Below, piece after piece: positions 9,911-22,225 of a stretch of DNA of 64,000 nt (position 1 is its first letter; the number at the start of each line of letters is the position of its first letter). Source of the DNA: Synchiropus splendidus (Eukaryota; Chordata; Actinopteri; Syngnathiformes; Callionymidae); contig NC_071339.1 in assembly GCF_027744825.2 (NCBI RefSeq), positions 24,181,501 through 24,245,500 of the forward strand. Reading direction: 5' to 3'. The translations under genes and the position numbers were made by a program. The notes beneath the pieces were generated by a model, which saw only the letters and a list, made by a program, of their open reading frames with translations, had not been told where the DNA came from and ran no database searches.

Positions 9911-12900
9911 TTGGTGTATGCTTCTACTCTCTCACACCCTTATTTTACAAACCCAGGTCGGTTTCATTTGCCATTAAAAGAAAAGTGGAAATGGAACTTC
10001 AAAGTCTCCACGACCGAACAGCATCCGATTCCAAGAATGGAGGATATGATGTCAAGCCTGGCAGGGGGACAGAAGTTCACAAAACTCAATATGAGCCATG
10101 CATATCAGCAAATAGTCCTTGAAGAGGAATCAAGGAAGTTTGTGAGTGTCAGCACTCACAAAGGTCTTTTTACATATACACGTCTGCCTTTTGGAGTAAA
10201 CTCCAGTCCTGCTATTTTCCAACGCACCATGGAGAATGTACTTCAAGGTATGGCAAATGTGGCAGTGTATTTAGAGGACATTATATTGAGAGGAAGAGAT
10301 GACAGCATCTGCAAACACTCAACGAAGTGCTGCAGAGGTTGGAGGATAAAGGGCTGTGGTTGAAACGGAGCAAGCGTCAGTTCATGGAAAACAAAGTAAC
10401 ATTCTTGAGTAATCAAGTGGACAGGACAGGCCTGCATCCAATGTCAGCGAAGGTCAAAGCAGTCCAGGATGCTCTGGTACCATATCTGCCCCATTTTTCA
10501 ATGTTCATCTTGTTCAATGCTCTCCACATAATGGACAGAATGTAACAGATGTTATTCTTGCATTTCACAAAACAGGTACTTGTTTTACTGTCAGATCTGG
10601 CATCTTTTCCGTTTCTTCACAATTGTATCCAATGCATCCATTGCAGATTGGTTGGGTGATGTGAGCTTGACCTTTTCAATGACGGCAGTTGCTGGGCATC
10701 GAGGTGGCCTGGCTCGACTCTGCAGCTTGGGAGTGACAAGTGCTTTGCTAAGTTCTTCCAGGAAAAGCCGACGTCGGTTCCGTTTGAGCAAATATTGAGC
10801 AATGCAGAGGTCTGCCCTGCACCTTCAGAATTTCCTTGGGAAGTTCTGGCTTATTTTTTCTGACTGTTCCCGCTGTTCAGCTTTCTATTCTGCAGTTCAT
10901 CTCCAAGGCGATAGGATGTAAATGTAAATGTGACGTCACGTGATTTTATGACATTGCAGCCCTTTATTCATCTCCAGCACCACACGCATCCCCTGATTCT
11001 TCTCGGCTGCTCCTCCAGGTAGCTTTCCACTGTATACGTGCATATTCCCGGCATAGCTAGATTTTGCTTCACAGGCCACCCATATTTTGATGCCATACTT
11101 GGCGGGCTTGTTAGGCATGTACTGTAAACCTTCCGGAGCTCATTTTTGGTGTGTTTGTCAAAGAGACTACATGAGAACACTGACAAGAACAAGGGAGAGA
11201 AAGTTTCCCCTCTACACACAGCTGGGTCTGAATGGCTATTCAGACAATCAAATCAATCAAAATACACATAGCTGGGCAGTCTAAATAGGTATATCTGAGA
11301 GACATGTTTATTTTGGGTCTGAACAGCCACTTACCCACATTAAAGAATCCGGGTCAAAATGACCTGCAACATCATCTTTGTGTACCAACTCTGTACAGAC
11401 ACTTCACTTGACATCAAATTGTCCAGATTTTACACATCTGTTCATGACCCTTAATGAGGAAAAGTCACAAAATTTCATGAAGAAAAAGTCAGGATAACCA
11501 CTACTTTTATGAACACAAAAACGGATATGGGTCAAATTGACCCTAAGCATAATACGAGGGTTAAAGCTTTTCTAGGTTTGCTAAACTTTTATAACAAATT
11601 CTTGCCGAACTTGTCTACTGTGCCGGCTCCATTACACAAGTTACTGAGGAAAGATGAGAAATGGAGGTGGGCGGTTGAGCAAGAAGAGGCTTTTAAGCAG
11701 GCAAAGAAGTTACTACAAAGCAGTCAAGTGTTGGTTCATTACGATGAACAAAAACAACTGGTACTGTCATGTGATACCTCACCTTATGGGGTGGGGGCAG
11801 TCTTGGCACACAGACTGGAAGGGGGAGCAGAAAACTCATGGGAGGCACAGCTTTTCCTTCATGAAACAGACTGAATAAGGGCTTATGGTCTGTGTACAAA
11901 TCACAAATTTAAGTCCACACAAATATTTGTGAAAGTACTGCACCCCAAAAATAACTGCTAAGCCCTCTTTATCCAACTGCAAATAGTTTTTTTCTGCTGC
12001 TGTGAGTGTGTGTGATGCATGAGTTCTCAGAGGATCATGAGATGGGCTATTCTGTTAAGAGCATATGAATATGCCATGGTGTACCGACGTGGACAGGACA
12101 ATGCAAACGCAGATGCTCTCAGTAGACTTCCACTTCCAGAGAAACTTGGGCATCCAGACTCAGAAGACCAGGTATTATTGGTAGAGCAGGATCAGAGTTC
12201 AGTGGTCAACTCGGAAGAGCTTTGTAGGTGGACCAGTAAAGACCCCGTACTCGCCCGAGAGAATAAATACATACTCAGAGGGTGGCCCTGTAACCTGGAT
12301 GTTGCTTTCAGTCCATACACTATGAAGCAACAGGAGCTGAGTGTACAAGATGGGTGTGTACTGTGGGTGTGCCGTGTGGTGATTCGGGAAAAAGGATGTG
12401 GTCTTACGTGGAAGCAGCATCAATTGCACCCTGAAATGAGTTAAATGAAGGGTTTGGCTCGTAGCTATATGTGGTGGCCTAATATAGACAGTGATATTGA
12501 AAGTTCGGTCAAATCGTGTTCCACTTGTCAGGAACACCAGAACGCTTCGGCCTGTGCACCGCTACACCCGTGGGAGTGACCTGACCAACGGTGACGACGA
12601 CTTTATGTTGATTATGCTGGGCCGTTCATGGGAAAGATGTTCTTGGTGGTGATTGATGCACATTCAAAGTGGTTGGAGGTCTACCCTGTTTCGACAGTAG
12701 AGTTTTATTCAGTTATCGGATAACTTCATAGTCAACAACAGGACTGTCTCCTGCAGAAATGTTGATGGGGAGGAAGTTGAGGTGCATGTTGGATCTGCTA
12801 CACCCAAATTTGAAGAAGAAAGTGGAACTGAAACAGTCAAACCAGAAAGTTCAGCATGATCAACATGCTCGGTTCAGAAGTTTTCAGAATAGGCGACCAG

Positions 12901-12956
12901 GCCCGGAAGAGCGCTCGAGGCCGAGGCGCTGGAAGGAGCGAATTCAATACGAATAA
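9911..12956 (+). pseudogene. Ty3/gypsy pol remnant (RT, RNase H, integrase)
   Basis: A degraded LTR-retrotransposon polyprotein without identified LTRs. The RT part is at 9950-10480: QHPIPRMEDMMSSLAGG, FTKLNMSHAYQQI, LPFGVNSSPAIFQRTME and VYLEDII, where the catalytic YxDD box has Glu in place of the first Asp. After a piggyBac insertion the frame resumes with [18 protein letters not shown] (11564) and RNase H ([16 protein letters not shown]). Then come RRGQDNANADALSRLP (12060-12130), a His-Cys finger (CSTCQEHQN near 12510) and the start of the integrase core (YVDYAGPF near 12600). The remaining integrase core is deleted; the C-terminal end reads WKERIQYE at 12956. The same tail occurs at 51413. 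Confidence 0.87.
10480..11564 (-). mobile_element. piggyBac (PGBD-type) transposon remnant inside gypsy
   Basis: It interrupts the gypsy RT/RNase H junction. On the minus strand, 10936-11118 encodes YMPNKPAKYGIKIWVAC-like transposase core (MPNKPAKYGIKIWVACEAKS), and 10591-10802 encodes the C terminus ending in a Cys-rich finger (KRKRCQI). The middle of the transposase is deleted. The right end is ...aatacgaggg followed by TTAA at 11561-11564, the expected piggyBac target. No matching terminal inverted repeat or TTAA is visible on the left, so that end is probably lost; its coordinate is approximate. Confidence 0.8.
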
Positions 12957-12959
12957 TAA

Positions 12960-15460
12960 TAAAAAAAAAGTCAGCCAACTACCCCGGGAGAAGCTGCTGC
13001 CGATGATCGTCCACGCACAGAGCGGCACAAGCGCTGAGTCTCCTGCTGTTAAATCCACTCCTGCGGTGATGCGACAAGTCTCTGCCGTCACTGCGATGAG
13101 ACCTCAGTCCTGCCTGAAGTTTCCGTGGTCCAGATGAGCCGCTCCACACCCCTTCAAGTCTCAAGCTTCTTCTCTTGATGTGCCAGATGCGCCGGCTCCA
13201 GCTGTAATTTCACAATTACAGAGTCACTCATTCACGCCTCTGTAATTTCACAATCACATTTTGCGGAGTGCCCTGGCACTTCCAGTGAAGTAGAAAGGCT
13301 GGTGTAATATTCCTGGAATATGTTTGTGTCCAGCTGTCCGTGGAGCCTGCCTCCCTCGCAAACAGTCCTTTAGCACGGGGCAGAAATTTTGAGCGGACCT
13401 CCAATCCTGGGGCGTCCCCCCAAAGCATGGCTACTTCAAGGCTAGCAGGCAGTCCTCTGCCCCCCTAAGTGCAGTTCACTATTCGAAATGCTAAAGCACC
13501 CGCAACACTCAAAGCAAATAATGCCAAATGGGTGTGGACTGCCGTCTGTTGGGTAAACATCCACTGCTAGTCTCATTCAATCCAGACTATTTCCCGGCGC
13601 AGTTCTGACACTCTACTGGCACGAGGACCGCACGTGGTCAGGTACGGAGCTTAATAGGTGGAGGGTTTGGATTTGTGGCGCAGCGTTCCCTCTCACTCAG
13701 CGGTCATGCGCGATGCCTTCGCACCTGGAGCTTGACCTCCCCCTTGAGGAGTGACCATCCCACCCGGCGCTGACAGAGCCGCCATCGCGCAGTAGAATGG
13801 TGTCTGCACTGTCGGCAACCGGCTCATAGCGCTTGAGAACATCATTGCGCTCTTTATGAGCTCCGTGGACTCCCACAGAGATTTTGGAGACACAATAATC
13901 CGTGGTGCTCTGCTCGCGGCGCCTCCTCCACACACAGCCGCCGCCTGGGGGGAACAGCCGTATAATAGCCGAGCTGATCATCGCCACTCCTCTTGGAGAG
14001 ACCAGTCGTCTGCTCTCACCTCTGCTCCCTCCAAAAGCGTAGGAAGAACTTTGTATCTAAAAGTATGCATCTAAACCTAGTCTAACTTGGAAAAAAAATA
14101 AGATGCATTACTTTGGTATCAGGTCTGTTTCTTCTATGCCCAAAATTAGGGTTTATCATCCGCCAAGTTCTCTTCCGGTTCCAGTCAGTCCGAACTCCGG
14201 CTTCAAAATTTTTTTTTTGTTTGACATCGTCTCAGGAGACCGAGCAGTATAGTAACGGTCTCTGCCTCCTTATACCTGATGCCAGAACTGTCCCTGGGGA
14301 AGTTTATGGAGCCAAGACGTTATGTTTTTCCTCAGTTTCGCCACAATAAGAAGCATAGGCGTCAAATAACTCTTTGCCGTCTCTCAACAGATCCCGGTTC
14401 CAGCCAAAAGTCAGGGGAGTTTCAATTCTGCCATTAACTCTTCTGATTACTCAGACTCGCCAGTTTTTAGCAGGGGTCGCCACAGGACCGCGAAAGCCAC
14501 CACTTCAGAGGATCACTCAGTAGGAACTGCGTGCCAGACCTGCTCTGTTCTCAGCTCCCTCGTGTGATGTCTGAAGCGATGTCTGTCTGTGATTCTGTTC
14601 AGAGGCAAGCAGGACATCGTCATCTACAGAGTCATCTCTTTCTGAGGCTGATTGGGCCGGTCCCTCGGGTCTCCATCTTAGGAGAATCTTGATCAGATCT
14701 TGATCTTTGTACACTGCAAGTTTGGGGAACCGAATTCCTCTGACGGCTCAGCTGACAAAAGCGAGTGTGTTTTTGAAGAACCAGCGGGACTTGAAGTTCC
14801 CAGAGGAGTGGGCACTGTGCACCGATGACCCTTTCGTCCTAGACCCGCCCCGGAGTCCGGGTCCGCTCCTGTGCTCAAGGCTCCTATCTTGAAAGAGTAT
14901 CTTCCGAATTGAAAGAGCCTGTCTCCTCACCTGCCCATATGGATCGAGAAAATACACGGTCATTGAAACGGCCTTCAGTTACACAGTCAACCCCCAGGTT
15001 CTGCGTCACCACATGGACCTGAGTGAACTCAGAGAACCAGCGGTCATGTCTGATGGAGGAGGACAGCGCTCTCCTGACAAAGCAAATAATTGAGCTACTG
15101 CCAAAGCAATCCTCCTACACTGGATTTTACTCCAGATACTTTCTGGAACCCAAGAAGACAGGAGAGTGGAGACCTGTTCTGAATCTCAGTCTCCTCAACC
15201 AATTCATGACCAGACAGCGGTTCCGGACTACCAGCAGACTCCTGGAGTGTGAGAGTGGATGACCTCCATAGATCTTGCAGAGGCCTACTTCCACAACACG
15301 GTCTCTAGTGTCTAGTGCCTCGTTTTTTCACCAAGTGCGTGGAGGAGTGGCTCGAACCACTAAGAAGACAGGGTCTGCGGATTCTGACGTACTTGGACTA
15401 CTGGTTGATTGAGTCCAAACAGGATTCATGAGCGCCCACCAGCTTAGCTTAAGGGGTGTT
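12960..15460 (+). mobile_element. DIRS-like retroelement, rearranged copy D1
   Basis: Tyrosine-recombinase retroelement sequence in the + sense. It contains a scrap with a recombinase-side motif near 13490-13570 (NAKWVWTAVCW in translation), a new 5' region from about 13590, a gag-like region (13690-14080), a spacer rich in short frames (14080-14900), and the beginning of the reverse transcriptase (15023-15440). It stops at 15460 where the tandem array begins. The same order with the same junction is seen at 51430-54010. No uninterrupted long gene remains. Confidence 0.72.
15023..15440 (+). pseudogene. DIRS-type reverse transcriptase, N-terminal part
   Basis: The segment FYSRYFLEPKKTGEWRPVL followed by NLSLLNQFMT is the characteristic start of DIRS/Ngaro RT domains. 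After stops, ADSDVLGLL corresponds to the catalytic palm region, where copy D6 shows RILTYLDSFLILA. The first frame is open for 79 codons. RNase H and recombinase do not follow; the tandem array does. Confidence 0.78.
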
Positions 15461-15469
15461 TCTCGTAGC

Positions 15470-16990
15470 TGCAGAACAAATTCAATGTCTCCGAAGGGGT
15501 TTCAGAGAGTTATCAACATTTTTATGTTTGTTGGTCTGAAAGGTACATGTCCCGCGGACTGAAAACACGTTTTCTGCACTGTTTAATCTCTGCTCAGGGC
15601 TGTCTCAGAACATGAAAATTTCGCCTGGCACGATAGCTGAAGCGGTCATTCTAGTAGGTGCTGAACTAATTCAACATTTCTGAAGTGGTTGCAGAGTGAT
15701 AACATTTTTATGTTTGTCAATTCTGAAAACCACCGTCACTCGGGTGAAAACCTGTTTTTCTGAACAGTTCACTCACTGCTCAGAATAGTGCCAGAACATG
15801 AAAATATCAGCTGCAACTGTTGGAAAAAGAGTCTTTCGAGTATATTCGGCACTAAATCCACTTTTTTGGACTATTTTCAGGGTGGAATCAACAATTTTTA
15901 TTCTTCCTGGTCAGAAACCGAACCTCTCTCGGGCTGAAAACGCATTTTTGCACTGTTCACTCACTACTCAGCGATGCCTCAGAACATGAAAATTTCACCT
16001 GACACTGTAGCAGAAGCTGTCTTTCTAGCAGCAGCAGAACTAATTCAACCTCTCTGTGTGGTTTCAGAGAGTTATCAGGATTTTAATGCTTGTTCGTCTG
16101 AAAACCACCTTTTCGTGGCCTGAATACGTGTTTTCTGCTCGGTTCACTTACTGCTTAGGCGGGACTCAGAACATGAAAATGTCACCTCAAACTATAGCAG
16201 AAGTGGTATTTCTAGTAGTTGCAGAATTTAATCACGATGTCTGAAGTGGTTTCAGAGGTAAGTACATTTTTATGTTTGTAAAAATGTAATTACCACAGTC
16301 ACTTGCGCTGAAAATGCGTTTTCTGCACTGTTCACTCACTGCTAAGGACTGACTCAGAACATAAAAATTTCACCTGCTACTAAAGCAGACCGGGGTCTTA
16401 TTAGTAGGTGCCGATCTAATTCAACATGTTAAAATGTTGACTCGTTCCTGCCTCCTGTGACTTTCACCACTGCACTTGGGTCCTGCTCCACGTCTTGACC
16501 CGTGACAGTCAGAAGTGGTTTCAAAGATGTAACAAAATCTTTATCTTTTTCGGTGTGAAACGCAGCTTCTCTCGGGCAGAAAACGCATTTTTTGCGCTGT
16601 TCACTCACTGATCAGAAAAGCCTCGGAACTTGACAATATCACCTGCAACTATAGGCAAAACGTTTTTAGAGGGTTATCAACTATTGTATTTTTGACAGTC
16701 TGAAACCAAGCTTCTCTCAGGCTGAAAATGCATATTCTGCACTGTTCACTGACTGATCAGAATAATCTCAGAACATAAAAATATCACCTGCCTCTATTCC
16801 AGAAGGGGTCTTTCTCATAGCTGCAGAACGAATTCAACCTGTCAGAAGAGTTATCAACATTTTTATGTTTGTCGGACAAAAAAACACAATCCCTCGGGCT
16901 GAAAACGCGTTTTCTGCACTGTTCACTCACTGCTCAGCGATGCCTCAGAACATGAAAGTTTCGCCTGCAACTACAGAAAAAACACTCTTT
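15470..16990 (+). repeat. ~187-bp tandem repeat array, + sense (array 1)
   Basis: A marker aacatgaaaatttcacc-like segment recurs at 15609, 15795, 15983, 16170 and 16358, giving spacings of 186-188 bp, and again with irregular spacing at 16627, 16770 and 16948. Each unit has a conserved tgcactgttcactcactg box, a ctgaaaacgcgttttctgc box and an AT-rich stretch. Units are clearly diverged from each other. Flanked on both sides by + DIRS-like sequence. An LTR scrap lies within (16435-16506). Confidence 0.93.
16435..16506 (+). repeat. LTR 3'-end scrap inside array 1
   Basis: About 70 bp matching the 3' end of the solo LTR at 44436-45132 (shared ctcgttcctgcct-like, tgactttcaccactg and cgtcttgacccgtgaca segments). 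Explains the irregular spacing of the array here. Confidence 0.75.
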
Positions 16991-16999
16991 CGACTATAT

Positions 17000-17934
17000 T
17001 CAACACTAATCCCATACGAATAGGGCGCTGCGACTGGCCTACAAGCAGCCGTTCCACATTTCCTGCTTCCAAGCCATGGGATGAGTTTGACGAGAGCCAG
17101 GTGCTGCTATGAGGTGGATCTGGAGACTCTGTTCCCAGAGTTGGCTGAGTTCCGTGTGGTGGAGTCAAGTACGTTCCCGCTTGATCTTCTCCTGCGCCTC
17201 ATCTCATCCGCCGCCGTCGTATCGAAGTTGAGCTCTCTCTCCGCCGCCAGCTCAAGAATCATCCCACTTCACTAACGGCCTGCTGGCGTTGGATGGCGAG
17301 ACTACACCAAGGGCACGACCGCATGTTGTCTGACCACAACTGGAAGAAATCTGGACTATTCCCGGCGCGGTTCTTACACTCCACTGGCACTAGGACCGCA
17401 CTTGGTCAGGTACGGAGCTTACTGCCTGGTGGAGGGTTTGGATTCCCACCGCGGCGTTCCCGCTCATTCAGCCGTCATGCACTATGCATGATGCGTTCGC
17501 CCCGGGAGGAGTGACCATCCCACCCATGTTTACACCGTCGGCAACCAGCTCATAGTGCTTGAGAACATCACGCGCTCTTTATGAGCTCCGTGGACAGGCT
17601 CATACATCGCAGATCCTCTCTCACTTTACCAGAGATTTTGGAGTTTCAACAGTCTGTCGGCGTGGTGCTACGCTCGTGGCGCCTCCTCCACACACAGCCA
17701 CTGCCCGGGGGGGAACACCGTCACTGGTCGAAGGGGCGGGGTGACCTCAGCCGTCCAAATCATAGCTGTGCTGATCATCGCTTCTCATCTTGGAGAGACC
17801 AGTCCGCTGCTCTCACCTCTGCTCCCTCCAAAAGCGTGAAGAAAACTTTGTATCTGAAACTATGCATCTGTAACAGGTCTGAATACTGTGACCTTGTCTT
17901 CAGTTCAAACGTAGCGTCTCAATGTGGTCAGTAG
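17000..17934 (+). mobile_element. DIRS-like 5' region with gag-like frame (D2)
   Basis: Follows the array directly. 17040-17330 is a segment that recurs at 30000-30230, 55200-55500 and 62150-62460. Then comes the 5' region (ggactattcccggcgcgg near 17350) and a gag-like open frame at 17581-17934 (SSVDRLIHRRSSLTLPEILE) similar to minus-strand frames at 26265-26696 and 61625-62070. Product function is unproven; I call it gag-like only from its position before the RT in longer copies. Confidence 0.65.
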
Positions 17935-18660
17935 AACGCCGTCTGAAACAAAATGCGGACAGAGCCACACAAAGCTTTCTCATTTGTCGATGGTGAGAAA
18001 AGTAATCCAAGGGATTCTGTTTTTTCTTTGTGGTAACCCACACCACAATTAGATGTCTTTCTGAAACATCACTCCCAAACATCTCACTTTGTCATACAAC
18101 AACTGTCATACATCATGAACCACATGCATAATTTATTTTCATCTGAATGTATAACTCTGCCATTAAACGTTTGGCTAGTGTTGGGAAATAATAAAACTTT
18201 ACTTTTCACCGTTATTCACCACAAGGAAACCGAACTCCACACAACTCAATCACCCGTGCCATGTCAGCGTAGGTTGTCAGTATGAGCTTACAAGTGCCAC
18301 ATCCACACAGAGCGAACTCAAAGTACGAAGGAAAAACAGTATACTTAAAAACCATGTCACCATCCACACACTCAGACCCCCAATCAATCAATCCCAAGTG
18401 GAACAAACATTATAAACAAATGGATTTGACTAACCTGAAACTAAATGAGGACAGAGTCACACTAGGCTTCCACATTTGTCGATGGTGAGAAAAGTAATAA
18501 AAAAAAGTGTCACTTCCTATTTACCCACACATCTTCAATGCCTAACCTCTGTCCTTTCCTGCCCTCTACTGACCTAATTATATACCTGCCGGTTAATCAA
18601 CTCCATTAAATTATTTAATTAAAATAATTAAATGACATCTAACACATACTCTGTGACCAC
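17935..18660. repeat. Unidentified repeat module (U1)
   Basis: Similar to 56125-56840 and in part to 57660-57890. It carries two versions of a segment that ends cacatttgtcgatggtgag (near 17975 and 18475) and, between them, short frames conserved with the second copy (68 codons at 18282-18488, + ; 64 codons at 18212-18406, -). The last 60 bp contain a repetitive attaaaataattaaatga stretch. I do not recognise it: it may be an exon-bearing host fragment or a non-coding repeat. Confidence 0.6.
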
Positions 18661-18689
18661 ACATAAATGGCCGTCACACTAGAAAGGCA

Positions 18690-20720
18690 GTTTTTTGTCA
18701 TCAAATTGTCATGTTCTGAGGCCTTCGCTGAGCAGTGACTGAACATTGCAGAAAACGCTTTTTCAGCCCGAGGGACTGTGGTTTTGAGACAGATAGACAT
18801 GAAAATGTTGTAACCTCTCTGAAACCACTTCAGACAAGTTGAATTAGTTTGGCACTTACTAAAAACACTCCTTCTGCTTATATTGGCACGTGAAATGTTT
18901 ATGTTCTGAGGCATCCCTGTGCAGTGAGTGAACAGTGCATAAAACATGTTTTCAGGCTGAGAGAAGCTCGGTTTCTGACCAGGAAAAAAGAAGTTGATAA
19001 CACACTGATAAACAGTTCAGAAAGGTACATTTAGTGCTGAATATACTAGAAAGAGAGTTTTTCCTATTGTTGCAGTTGAAGTTTTCATGTTCTGAGTCAC
19101 GACTGAGCAGTGTTTGAACAGTGCAGTGAACGCCATTTTCAAAATATAAAATCGCTTTGAATGTGTGAGTGCTGAATATACTAGAAATAGTCTTTTTGCT
19201 ATATTTACACTTGATATTTTCACTGCTCTCAGGCTATTCTGATTAGTCAGTGAAGAGTGCAGAAAATGCTTTTTCTCCCGAGGGACAGTGGTTTTCAGAC
19301 CGACAATCATTAAAATGTTGATAACTCATTGAAACCACTTCAGAGAGGTTGAATTAGTTCTGCAGCTACTAGAAAGACTATAGCAGATTCTGCTATAGTA
19401 TTAGTTGAAATTTTCATGTTCTGAGGCATCGCTGAGAAAAAGTCTAAAAAAAGTTCTGAAATGTACGTTTAGTGTTGAATATACTAGAAAGAGTGCCTTT
19501 CCTATAGTGGCAAGTGAAATTTTCATGTTGTGAGGCATCCCTGAGCAGTGAGTAAACAGTGCATAAAACGTGTTTTCAGCCAAAGGAATAATAGTAATAG
19601 AGATAGAAGTAAAAATGTTGATAACTCTCTTAAATCACTTTAGACAGGTTGAGTTAGTTCTGCACCTTGTCGAAATACCTTTTCTGCTATAGTGGCAGGT
19701 GAAATTTTCATCTTCTGGGGAATCGCTGAGCAGTGAGTGAACAGTGCGTAAAATGCGTTTCCGGCCAAAGAGAATGTAGGTTTCGGAACGGCAAAAATAA
19801 AATTGTTGATAACCCTCTAAAAACAGTTCAAAAATGTAGGTTTAGTGTTGAATATATTAGAAAGACTGTTTTTGCAGGTAATATTTTCAGGTTCTTAAAA
19901 TATTCTGATCAGTGAGTGAACAGTGCAAGAAAACACGTTTTCAGCTCGAGAGAAGCTCGGTTTCTAAAACAGGAAAAAAAATAGTTGATAACCCCCTGAA
20001 ATACAGTTCAGAAATGTAGGTTCAGTGTTTATTTTACGAGAAAGAGTGTTTCTCCTATAGCTGCTCGAGAAATTTTCATGTTATCTGGCATCCCTGAGCA
20101 GTGAGTGAACAGTGCATAAAATGCGTTTTCACCCAAAGAAAACGTGGTTTACAGACCGACAAAAATAAAAATGTTAACACTCTTAAAACACTTCAGACAG
20201 GTTGAGTTAGTTCTGCACCTTGTAGTAATACCGTTTCTGCTATAGTGGCAGGTGAAAATTTCATTTTCTGGGGCATCGCTCTGCAGTGAGTGAACAGTGC
20301 GTAAAACGCGTTTTCGTCTGAAGAGAATGTGGGTTGGGGACCGGCAAAAATAAAATTGTTGATAACCCTCTAAAAACAGTTCAGACAGCGTAGATTTCTG
20401 CTGCAACTACAAAAAAGACCCTTTCTGCTGTCGTGGGAGGTGAAAATTTAATCTTCTGAAGCTTCCCTCAGAAGTTGTGGCACAATGCAGAAAACGCGTT
20501 TTCAGTCTGAGATAAGGTGGGTTTCGGAACGCCAAACCTAAAATGTTGATAACTTTCGAAAAACACTTCAAACAGCTTAGATTTGATGTGCAACTACTAG
20601 AAAGACCCATTCTGCTATACTGGGAGGTCAAAATGTCATGTTCTGAAGATTCCCTGAGACGTTATGGCACAATGCAGAAAATGCTTTTTCAGTCTGAGAT
20701 AAGGTTGGTTTCGGAACGCC
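18690..20720 (-). repeat. ~187-bp tandem repeat array, - sense (array 2)
   Basis: The complement of array 1's unit: tttcatgttctgag-type boxes recur near 18708, 18900, 19086, 19417, 19520, 19706, 19890, 20075, 20257, 20447 and 20635, mostly 182-192 bp apart. gcagtgagtgaacagtgc and gttttcagcc boxes mark each unit. It runs into minus-sense DIRS sequence at about 20760. Confidence 0.92.
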
Positions 20721-20759
20721 AAGCACCTTTATCTGCCCTTTATCTTCTCTTTATCTGCT

Positions 20760-22225
20760 TTCAATCGTTCCTTATTTCCATCTCTCTTTGACCGTAGTCC
20801 GAGTGTAGGAGAAATGGAAGGAATATTGAGATCAGGAGGCAAAGCCCTTGCTTCGCCTGCTGGTCTCTCCCTCTGGCCAAGAACTTGACCGTGCAGAAGA
20901 GGAGACCACATGGCGATGGATGCACCCCCACCAGGAACCTTGTGTGACCCAGCTGGATTGCTCCGTCGCTTCTCCCATCCATCAATGACTGAAGTCCGGG
21001 TGTAGCAGAGATGGGAGAACCTTTGGCTAATGTGGAGATGCGCTAGTCGGGGCTCCGCCCGTAACTCCAGGTTCGCCAGGCAGGTCAACTTGACTAGGTG
21101 GAGAGAGAATCCTCACCACATAGACTGTCCTGAGATAAACAATGCGGAGTGCAAACAGGAAAGAACTACAACGTCCAGACGCCTTAATGATTGGAGCTGG
21201 ACCTTGTGTGGGGAGCAACACTGCGGATAAGTGCGCAGGAGAAGCGTCACCAAATTAGGTGAAGATTCACCGGTGGCCTGTCTCTAATCACAGAGGGGTG
21301 GCGTGCCAAGAGACCTGCTGCTATCTCCAAACGCCAGGTCTCACGCCAGTCCGGCCTACTCGATGTCTTACGGCAATGACCTCACCCCCAAGGTCGCGCA
21401 AAATGTTGTTAGTCCGAATGTAGTGAAGTTTCACGAGTAACCCTCCATACAGCGGGTATGGGTGTCCCCCTGGGGCCCTCTTGTTGCCAAACCAGGTACT
21501 TCCCTGCTCCGGCGACTACACAGGGGAACCTGACGCCATCCCATGGCCACAGCACTAGTTTGAGCCCAACGTGGAAGAACTAGGCACTAATAACCGTCCA
21601 TATTTGGAGGGAGAACTCGCCAGTGGAGACACGTTTGGCCCATGACAAAGCGCTGCCAAAGAGAGCGATTCTCTCATCTATTGTCCAGAGCTGCTGGAAG
21701 CACCTGTAAACAGGACAACGTGAGGCAAAGAAGAAGGTGCTCCGTCAGACAAATAGAAATCTGCAAAAGATGAGGCAGAAGCCGAGGAGGCTGCTTGGCA
21801 GGTTTCTGCCAAGGAAACTCCTCTGATGGCAGCTATGGATGTTGTCCCTTTTTACCACCTGCCAGAGCCACCCACAGCTTATCTGTTTTCCTGAAGGCTC
21901 TCACTGCAAGCGCCAGTGATTCTCATCCGGGTGGCGGGTAAGACAGAAAGCCTTCACTGAAAAATTGCTGACCTTGGCACAAAGAAATTTGTGAAAAAAG
22001 ACTAATCGAGAAGGCACATAGTTCTCCAAACCCTCCTGATGGAGGCCAGGCCCAGGAGGAGAGCTGCTCCAAAGGAGCCTGATCAAGGGGCTTGAAGGGA
22101 GCTTCAGAGAGAGTATTATATACCAATTGAAGATCCCAATAGGGGCAGATGCGTCTGGAGATAGGTCTGAGTCTTCGAGATCCCTGCATGAACTGGACTA
22201 GCAACGGACAACAGTCCACACCCAT
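20760..22225 (-). mobile_element. DIRS-like 3' region and recombinase fragment (D3)
   Basis: Minus sense. 21923-22225 encodes a tyrosine-recombinase part (WDLQLVYNTLSEAPFKPLDQ) followed by WPPSGGFGELCAFSIS in a shifted frame; 21650-21850 matches the recombinase C-terminal region seen at 33690-33830. 20760-21650 is the 3' non-coding region, similar to 59190-59420 at its end. No intact gene. It ends at the array. Confidence 0.7.
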
